DNA of 5,143 bases from Flavobacteriaceae bacterium (lineage in GTDB: Bacteria > Bacteroidota > Bacteroidia > Flavobacteriales > Flavobacteriaceae): NCBI GenBank assembly GCA_003511845.1, contig DOIV01000227.1, positions 30,315 through 35,457 on the forward strand. Direction: 5' to 3'. Positions 1 to 5,143 of the stretch are shown here, piece after piece; position 1 is the stretch's first letter; the number at the start of each line of letters is the position of its first letter. Below the pieces are notes generated by a model, which saw only the letters and a program-made list of their open reading frames with translations, made no database searches and was not told the origin of the DNA. Position numbers and translations under genes: made by a program.

Positions 1-19
1 AAATTAAAAATTAAAAATT

Positions 20-370
20 ATGAATATTAAAAGAATAGTAATAGTATTGATTTTAACAATTAGTTTCTCATTATCCGCTACAGCACAATCAAAAACATCA
101 AAAGTAACTTTTCAAGTAGACGGTGTTTGTAAGATGTGTAAAGCACGTATTGAAAAAGCAGCAGTTTTAACCAAAGGCGTAAAATATGCAACTTGGAATG
201 TTAGAACCAGTGAACTGTATTGTGTATTTAATAATAAGAAAACTGATCTTAAGAAAATAAAGCAAGCTATAGCAGATGTAGGACATGATACAAACACTAT
301 AAAAGCTAAAGATGAGGTTTATGATAATATAGATGATTGCTGCAAATACAGAACGCTTAAAAAACATTAA
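20..370 (+). CDS. Secreted heavy-metal-associated (HMA) domain protein
   Basis: This 116-residue protein probably binds a soft metal ion, most likely Cu(I), in the periplasm. Residues 1-22 form a signal peptide (Lys-Arg, hydrophobic core, then ATA before Q23), without a lipobox. Residues 28-96 fit the HMA ferredoxin-like fold, with the metal-binding loop at residues 34-41 (DGVCKMCK; CxxC at C37 and C40). The family consensus is GMxCxxC, so the usual Met is replaced by Val36. A vicinal cysteine pair, C107-C108, lies in a YDNIDDCCKYR-like tail that I recall from Bacteroidota homologues and that may add ligands. Only 19 A/T-rich bases precede the ATG, so any upstream partner lies outside the window. 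The start is supported by the signal peptide, and the next Met is inside the metal loop. The next gene, 131 bases downstream on the same strand, also encodes a metal-binding exported protein. The metal and the partner (efflux pump or transporter) are inference. Confidence 0.9.
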   Translation: MNIKRIVIVLILTISFSLSATAQSKTSKVTFQVDGVCKMCKARIEKAAVLTKGVKYATWNVRTSELYCVFNNKKTDLKKIKQAIADVGHDTNTIKAKDEVYDNIDDCCKYRTLKKH

Positions 371-501
371 ATACTGAGCCTTATCAATAAAGGTTGTTGT
401 TGATAATAAAGTGATAACTTGGTTGCGATAGTTACAAGGATACACTTAATAAAGAGTAGATTTACTAAAAATAATCATTTAATATTAAATTTTAATTAAT
501 T

Positions 502-939
502 ATGAAAAAAATAGTTTTAGTATTAGCAGTAATTTTTGCTGTTGGATTTACTTTTACATCTTGTAAAAAGGATAAGAAAGCAGATACTACCGAAGAAGTG
601 GCAAAAGAAACTGCTTCTAATGATGAAGTTTATCAATGCCCGATGGATTGTGAGCATGGTAAAAGTTATACAGAGGCAGGAAAATGTCCTGTTTGTGAAA
701 TGGCTTTAAAAACTAAAAAAGTAGGCGAAGAAGTTTCAGAACACAAACATGATGATGCCTGTACGTGTAAAGATGGAGGTGAATGTAAATGTGCCGAAGG
801 CGAATGTAAATGTGGAGATGCTAAAGAATGTACCAAGTGTCCTGAAGGAAAATGTACTTGCGATAAAGATGCTAAAGCAGAATGTACTAAATGTGGTCAT
901 TCAAAAGCAGAATGTACTTGTCCTAAAGATAAGGCTTAA
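502..939 (+). CDS. Heavy-metal-binding lipoprotein with cysteine-rich, metallothionein-like tail
   Basis: This 145-residue lipoprotein is predicted to sequester metal in the periplasm. Residues 1-21 form a lipoprotein signal peptide (MKK, hydrophobic stretch, lipobox FTSC with lipidated C21). The KKDKK after the cysteine lacks the two consecutive acidic residues of the described Capnocytophaga surface-export signal, so a periplasm-facing outer-membrane location is the safer guess. Residues 44-69 match the heavy-metal-binding domain found in CusB-like and copper-ATPase proteins: C46-P-M48, then C62-P-x-C65-x-M67. Here the usual His after CPM is Asp49, followed by C50 and H52. Residues 87-140 hold 14 cysteines as CxC pairs (87/89, 95/97, 102/104, 118/120, 138/140) and CxxC pairs (110/113, 128/131), spaced by Lys, Glu and Asp. 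The CGH plus CxC ending (131-140) recalls bacterial metallothioneins, but overall homology is not shown. The gene follows the HMA gene and ends at the shared terminator at 964-997. Copper is the likeliest ligand, by inference. Confidence 0.88.
   Translation: MKKIVLVLAVIFAVGFTFTSCKKDKKADTTEEVAKETASNDEVYQCPMDCEHGKSYTEAGKCPVCEMALKTKKVGEEVSEHKHDDACTCKDGGECKCAEGECKCGDAKECTKCPEGKCTCDKDAKAECTKCGHSKAECTCPKDKA
781..918 (+). repeat. Short in-frame direct repeats encoding the Cys-rich tail
   Basis: GAATGTAAATGT (Glu-Cys-Lys-Cys) occurs at 781-792 and again at 802-813, a 21-base period. AAAGCAGAATGTACT occurs at 874-888 and 904-918, a 30-base period. Both periods are multiples of three, so the repeats stay in frame. 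Identity at third codon positions suggests recent tandem duplication or slippage rather than only selection for cysteine spacing, though strong codon bias in AT-rich DNA could also contribute. Confidence 0.75.
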
Positions 940-963
940 TCAATTGTATTTACTGCAAAAATT

Positions 964-998
964 AAAAACCCTTTTGATGAATTTCAAAAGGGTTTTTT
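964..998. terminator. Bidirectional rho-independent terminator between convergent genes
   Basis: AAAAACCCTTTTGA (964-977) pairs perfectly with TCAAAAGGGTTTTT (984-997), a 14-bp stem around a 6-base loop. The plus strand ends in six T (993-998), and the minus strand ends in five T opposite 964-968. It lies 24 bases after the stop of the metal lipoprotein gene and about 20 bases after the stop of groL, so it can end transcription from both sides. Confidence 0.93.
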
Positions 999-1018
999 AG
1001 ATTTAACAAGTACTTAGA

Positions 1019-2665
<1,647 letters not shown>

Positions 2666-2711
2666 TTATTCCAACCTATTAGTTGAATGTTAAATTAATG
2701 ATTTGGTTAAT

Positions 2712-2990
2712 TTATAGAATAGCGAAAATATCACTTTCTCTCATTATGATATAATCACCCCCGTCAAGTTTAAGCTCTGTTCCAGCATATTTTCCGTAAA
2801 GTACATTATCTCCAATTTTTACTGTTGTAGGTTCGTCCTTAGTTCCTTTACCTACAGCAACTACTTTTCCTTGTTGAGGTTTTTCTTTTGCAGAATCAGG
2901 TATGTATATACCAGAAGCAGTTTTAGTTTCAGCTGCAAGTGGCTCAATAACAACTCTGTCAGCAAGTGGTTTGATGTTTATTTTACTCAT
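2712..2990 (-). CDS. groS: Co-chaperonin GroES (Hsp10/Cpn10)
   Basis: This is the 10-kDa heptameric lid that caps the GroEL ring. The 92-residue length is close to the family norm (97 in E. coli). The Cpn10 signature runs from I6 to I30: [11 protein letters not shown], nine residues, then SGIYI. The mobile loop (about 17-37) carries the hydrophobic tripeptide I28-Y29-I30 that docks into the GroEL apical domain, corresponding to IVL in E. coli. The C-terminal half contains the [18 protein letters not shown] strand region and ends [11 protein letters not shown], typical of the family. It is the first gene of the groS-groL operon. A terminator (3111-3142) separates it from secG upstream, so it needs its own promoter within 2991-3110. 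Confidence 0.98.
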   Translation of the reverse strand: MSKINIKPLADRVVIEPLAAETKTASGIYIPDSAKEKPQQGKVVAVGKGTKDEPTTVKIGDNVLYGKYAGTELKLDGGDYIIMRESDIFAIL

Positions 2991-3024
2991 TTTGTATAAT
3001 TTTTAGTTAATGAAATAATTAATA

Positions 3025-3041
3025 GTCGAAAAACGTGCCAA
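3025..3041 (-). promoter_or_regulatory. Candidate sigma-54-like -24/-12 promoter of groS-groL
   Basis: On the minus strand this reads TTGGCACGTTTTTCGAC. Compared with the sigma-54 consensus TGGCACG-N4-TTGCA, the -24 half is perfect. The -12 half keeps T and the key G at the right spacing but has C for the second T and A for the normally invariant C. A start site would fall near 3014, giving a leader of roughly 24 bases before the groS ATG, which is sensible. The imperfect -12 element keeps confidence low. It may instead be a binding site for another regulator. Confidence 0.4.
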
Positions 3042-3088
3042 CCTTTAATTTATGACAGATAGGCATTTAATATAAAATATAGTAATTG

Positions 3089-3120
3089 CAATTTTAAATA
3101 TTGTGTAAAAAAAATGCCAA
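3089..3120 (-). promoter_or_regulatory. Weak Bacteroidota housekeeping-type promoter candidate for groS
   Basis: On the minus strand TTG (3120-3118) is followed after 21 bases by TAAAATTG (3096-3089), one mismatch from the Bacteroidota -7 element TAnnTTTG. The TTG lies inside the secG terminator stem, and in such AT-rich DNA a match of this quality can arise by chance. It would give a leader of about 90 bases. A palindrome AATTGCAATT (3084-3093) overlaps the -7 candidate. Confidence 0.2.
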
Positions 3121-3142
3121 CGTGTCATTTCGTTGGCATTTT
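3107..3142 (-). terminator. Rho-independent terminator of the lptE-secG unit
   Basis: AAAATGCCAACG (3111-3122) and CGTTGGCATTTT (3131-3142) form a perfect 12-bp stem with an 8-base loop. On the minus strand the stem runs into eight T in a row (opposite 3107-3114), the last four of them part of the stem. It lies about 21 bases after the secG stop and separates that unit from groS-groL. Confidence 0.92.
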
Positions 3143-3163
3143 ATATTTATAAAATCATTTTTT

Positions 3164-3505
3164 TTAGATTGAATCGTTATCGGTTGCTGATTGCGTATCA
3201 GTATTGGCTGGTGCTTCTATAGGGTTTCTATCATCAAGTGTATTTTCAATTTGAGATTTAGTGTCAAATGAATTTCTAGGAATTGCAAAGTTTGATGCTA
3301 ATATCAATACTAAAAGTGCTATGGCTAAAGTCCAAGTTGCTTTGTCTAAAAAATTGGTAGTGTTTTGAACACCACCTAAGTTTTGAGTTCCTTGACCACC
3401 AAAAGAAGAAGATAAGCCTCCGCCTTTAGGGTTTTGTACCATAATGATTAATATTAATAATACAGCTACAATAACAATCAATATTAAGAATAGAGTATAA
3501 GGCAT
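3164..3505 (-). CDS. secG: Preprotein translocase subunit SecG
   Basis: SecG is the small, non-essential subunit of the SecYEG channel in the inner membrane and helps SecA-driven export. The 113-residue protein has the SecG layout: membrane helix 1 at about 4-23, the conserved loop QNPKGGGLSSSFGG (24-37), and membrane helix 2 at about 56-73. The FLDKATW segment (52-58) before helix 2 matches the family's typical FL-K-T pattern. Residues 74-113 form a hydrophilic tail rich in Asp, Asn and Thr. By the E. coli topology (both ends periplasmic) this tail would be periplasmic. The gene starts 3 bases after the stop of the TPR gene, so the two are co-transcribed and probably translationally coupled. 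The terminator at 3107-3142 follows. Confidence 0.95.
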   Translation of the reverse strand: MPYTLFLILIVIVAVLLILIIMVQNPKGGGLSSSFGGQGTQNLGGVQNTTNFLDKATWTLAIALLVLILASNFAIPRNSFDTKSQIENTLDDRNPIEAPANTDTQSATDNDSI

Positions 3506-3508
3506 AGT

Positions 3509-4306
3509 TTATGAATTATTTTTATGTAAAAATTTTATTGCTTTAATTCGGTCTGCAAAGAAACTACTTTTTTCTGGATATTTCAAACTTAATATTTTAA
3601 AAGCTTGAATAGCTTTATCGTACTTTTTTTGTTCTAAATAAACTCGAGCTAACGTTTCTGTCATTAAGGTATTATCTTCTTTTATACTTTCAAAAGAAAC
3701 ATCAATACTTTCAATAACTGTTGTAGGTTTTATTTTTGGTTTTGAGTTGATAAATTGTTCTATTAGATCAAATTTATCTTCATTATTACTGAGATCTTGT
3801 TTGATTGTTTTAGGCTCAGAAGTTAAAACAGTTTCTTTTCGTTCAATGGGTTTTGTGTTTGATAATTGCAGCCATTCACTAAAAGAATGCATTTCAGATA
3901 AATTAAAAGTTAGAGGTTTCCCAATTTCTAATTTTTTTTCGACGGTTTGGATTTTTGTTTCAATGGGGTTTATTGGGCTACTAACTAAAGATTGTTTGAC
4001 TACTTCTACGTCAATAACCTCATTAGAAATTATAAGTTGTTGCTGTTGCTCTATAGCATCAGATGCATCTAAAGTGTCAGCAGTTATAAAATCAAAAAGA
4101 ACAGTTCTGTTGGTTGTGTAGGCAGCTGCAACTTTCAATGTTGCATTGTATTTAAAGCTATGTTGATTTTTTAAGCCTTTTAAGTGAAGAATTCTAGCAG
4201 CTTGAAAATAAGGATAGTCTTCTAAGATACCTTCTATACTATTAATCTGATTGTTAGTGATAGTACAAGGTTCTTTTAATAATGATGTGAATTCTGATAT
4301 CTTCAT
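3509..4306 (-). CDS. Uncharacterised tetratricopeptide-repeat protein
   Basis: This 265-residue protein has no signal peptide or membrane segment, so it is probably cytoplasmic. Its function is unknown. Three parts can be seen. Residues 1-75 form a helical N-terminal region with DYPYFQAAR (30-38) and an AAAYTTNR segment (60-67), a pattern I recall from Bacteroidota hypothetical proteins. Residues 76-195 form a low-complexity, charged and Gln/Ser/Lys-rich linker carrying short, possibly conserved motifs FSEWLQL (142-148) and FDLIEQFINSKPKI (179-192). Residues 214-247 form one TPR-like helical pair (TLARVYLEQKKYDKAIQAFKxLSLKYP pattern), followed by a short capping helix. It begins 1 base after the lptE stop and ends 3 bases before secG, so it is locked into an envelope operon. 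A role as a scaffold or assembly factor for that pathway is only a guess. Confidence 0.85.
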   Translation of the reverse strand: MKISEFTSLLKEPCTITNNQINSIEGILEDYPYFQAARILHLKGLKNQHSFKYNATLKVAAAYTTNRTVLFDFITADTLDASDAIEQQQQLIISNEVIDVEVVKQSLVSSPINPIETKIQTVEKKLEIGKPLTFNLSEMHSFSEWLQLSNTKPIERKETVLTSEPKTIKQDLSNNEDKFDLIEQFINSKPKIKPTTVIESIDVSFESIKEDNTLMTETLARVYLEQKKYDKAIQAFKILSLKYPEKSSFFADRIKAIKFLHKNNS

Positions 4307-4307
4307 A

Positions 4308-4808
4308 TTACCATTTTGCTACAGCAGCGTTATAAATGTCTTGTGTTAAGCGTTCAAAAATTTCTTCAAGTGCAGTTTCTAAAACACTTCCTGTAAGTTG
4401 TTCACTCGCTCCAAAATCAGAAAAAAATGAAAATGTTTTTTCAAAATTATCTTCTTCAACTAATTTATTGTAAAAACGGACTCTCACGGCAACTGTAAGC
4501 CTGTTTTGTGCCGCAGTTTGATCTGCCGTTGCAGTAATAGGTATGATTCTGTAATCAGATATTTCACCTTCAAAATACAGATCTCCATTTGCTGTTGTCA
4601 AGCTTAAATTGGTTTGACGTGTAAATAAATCTCTTAATGATTCTGTAAATTTAGTACTCAATGTAGGCTCTATCAATGCGGCATTATTAGGAAAATAATC
4701 AATTTGTAAAGTTTCAGCATCACCAGTACTCCCTCCTGTAAAGGATAACTTATAGCTACAACTTAAAGTTGTGAGTAGTAATAATGAGATTACAAATATT
4801 TTTTTCAT
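4308..4808 (-). CDS. lptE: LptE-family LPS-assembly lipoprotein
   Basis: LptE is the outer-membrane lipoprotein that plugs and helps assemble the LptD barrel, which inserts lipopolysaccharide into the outer leaflet. I chose the ATG at 4808 (166 residues) because it puts the lipoprotein signal at the very N-terminus: MKK, a Leu-rich core, then lipobox TLSC with lipidated C17. An ATG 30 bases upstream (4838) would add ten residues in front and overlaps a promoter-like sequence. After C17 the protein reads SYKLSFTGGS, then IDYFPNNAALIEPTLSTKFTE, GDLYFEGEISDYRI and NRLTVAVRVRFYN, which match the pattern I know for Bacteroidota LptE proteins. It ends DIYNAAVAKW, the usual family ending. It is followed after 1 base by the TPR gene and lies 50 bases after the regulator gene. 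The E. coli homologue is very divergent, so the assignment rests on the Bacteroidota subgroup. Confidence 0.88.
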   Translation of the reverse strand: MKKIFVISLLLLTTLSCSYKLSFTGGSTGDAETLQIDYFPNNAALIEPTLSTKFTESLRDLFTRQTNLSLTTANGDLYFEGEISDYRIIPITATADQTAAQNRLTVAVRVRFYNKLVEEDNFEKTFSFFSDFGASEQLTGSVLETALEEIFERLTQDIYNAAVAKW

Positions 4809-4835
4809 ATTGGATAGTGCTGTGTTATAAAAAAT

Positions 4836-4843
4836 CAAAGTTA
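4836..4843 (-). promoter_or_regulatory. Possible -7 element before lptE
   Basis: TAACTTTG on the minus strand is an exact match to the Bacteroidota -7 consensus TAnnTTTG. It would start a transcript with a leader of about 20 bases ahead of the ATG at 4808. I see no TTG at the expected distance upstream, so lptE may instead be read from the regulator gene's promoter. Confidence 0.3.
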
Positions 4844-4858
4844 CTATATTTTGGTTAG

Positions 4859-5143
4859 TTATAAATCGTATTGTTTAATTTTACGATATAAAGTTCTTTC
4901 TGAAATGCCTAGTTCTTTTGCCGCTAACTTTCGTTTATTTAAATTTCTATCCAATGCTTTCTTTATCATTTCATATTCTTTTTCTTGTAAAGATAAAGTT
5001 TCTTCTATAGTTACAGCATCTTGAAAATTATCATCATAATGATTCGTTTTACTTTTTTCTGGAGATATAATTTCAACTAAATTCTCAACAGTATCATTCT
5101 CTTCTCTATAAATCTCTTGAATTAAACGTTGTGTGTTTTCTTC
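4859..5143 (-). CDS. Sigma-54-type Fis-family transcriptional regulator, C-terminal part
   Basis: Only the last 94 residues are in the window; the start lies beyond the right edge. The visible end carries a Fis-type helix-turn-helix: an EKEYEMIKKALDRN helix, then KRKLAAKELGISERTLYRKIKQYDL and the stop. This matches the DNA-binding end of bacterial enhancer-binding proteins, which activate sigma-54 RNA polymerase through an AAA+ domain. That AAA+ domain should lie upstream, outside the window, so sigma-54 dependence is inferred from the HTH type and remembered flavobacterial gene order. The first 50 visible residues are acidic and low in complexity (for example EENDTVENLVEIISPEK), consistent with a linker between the AAA+ and HTH domains. 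It precedes lptE by 50 bases on the same strand, suggesting co-transcription with the envelope genes. Confidence 0.87.
   Translation of the reverse strand, partial: EENTQRLIQEIYREENDTVENLVEIISPEKSKTNHYDDNFQDAVTIEETLSLQEKEYEMIKKALDRNLNKRKLAAKELGISERTLYRKIKQYDL

Noticed and set aside
381..406. Inverted repeat TTATCAA...TTGATAA after the HMA gene, as a terminator or operator
   Set aside because: The 7-bp stem is A/T-rich with a 12-base loop and no T-run, so it is too weak for a terminator; as an operator it has no supporting evidence. No convincing promoter was seen in 371-501 either, leaving co-transcription of the two metal genes possible.
112..445. Two open frames on the minus strand over the HMA gene
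   Set aside because: They are antisense to a gene with a clear signal peptide and metal site, and show no domain of their own.
749..1000. 83-residue open frame on the plus strand with repeated Val-Asn-Val units
   Set aside because: It is the shifted frame of the Cys-rich repeats in the lipoprotein gene (tgtaaatgt read out of frame) and runs through the terminator; it has no sensible protein character.
2666..2690. Short inverted repeat CAAC/GTTG in the groS-groL gap
   Set aside because: Only four base pairs with a six-base loop; likely chance.
3100..3140. Second TTGGCA motif (minus strand TTGGCATTTTTTTTAC) as a sigma-54 promoter
   Set aside because: It is one arm of the terminator hairpin followed by its T-run, and there is no G at the -12 position.
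2991..3163. CIRCE operator (HrcA site) expected before groS
   Set aside because: I looked for TTAGCACTC and its inverted partner nine bases away on both strands and found no such pair; the only strong hairpin is the terminator after secG.
3747..4121. Cys/Ser-rich open frame on the plus strand opposite the TPR gene
   Set aside because: The run of cysteines comes from the complement of CAA/CAG glutamine codons in the TPR protein linker, so it is a shadow frame.

Overview
The window looks like chromosomal DNA from a member of the Bacteroidota, most likely a marine-type Flavobacteriaceae. Evidence for this is the strongly AT-rich sequence, start codons preceded by A/T-rich stretches instead of Shine-Dalgarno sites, a GroEL ending in a GGGMPGMM tail, Bacteroidota-type LptE and SecG proteins, and the gene order Fis-type regulator - lptE - TPR protein - secG - groES - groEL, which I recall as common in flavobacteria (from memory, not searched). 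I did not recognise a species.

Left part (1-1000, plus strand): two small exported metal-binding proteins. The first is a secreted heavy-metal-associated (HMA) domain protein with a CxxC site. The second is a lipoprotein with a heavy-metal-binding domain (CPM...CPxCxM) followed by a cysteine-rich, metallothionein-like tail. They are probably the end of a copper or other heavy-metal handling locus that begins left of the window. A perfect 14-bp hairpin with T-runs on both sides (964-997) ends this module and also the convergent groL gene.

Middle part (1019-3110, minus strand): the groS-groL chaperonin operon. Both proteins are full length with all signature residues. No CIRCE operator is visible upstream. 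A good match to the sigma-54 -24 element (TTGGCACG) with an imperfect -12 element lies about 35-50 bases before groS.

Right part (3111-5143, minus strand): a tightly packed unit transcribed toward groS. It holds the C-terminal end of a sigma-54-type (Fis-family) regulator, lptE, an uncharacterised cytoplasmic TPR protein and secG. Gaps are 50, 1 and 3 bases, and the unit ends at a strong 12-bp hairpin terminator (3111-3142). It joins LPS-transporter assembly (LptE) and protein export (SecG), so the theme is envelope biogenesis next to protein folding.

Most of the window is ordinary conserved core genome. I do not see a new multi-gene system. The parts most worth a second look are the metallothionein-like lipoprotein tail with its internal DNA repeats, the sigma-54-like motif before groS, and the uncharacterised TPR protein between lptE and secG.
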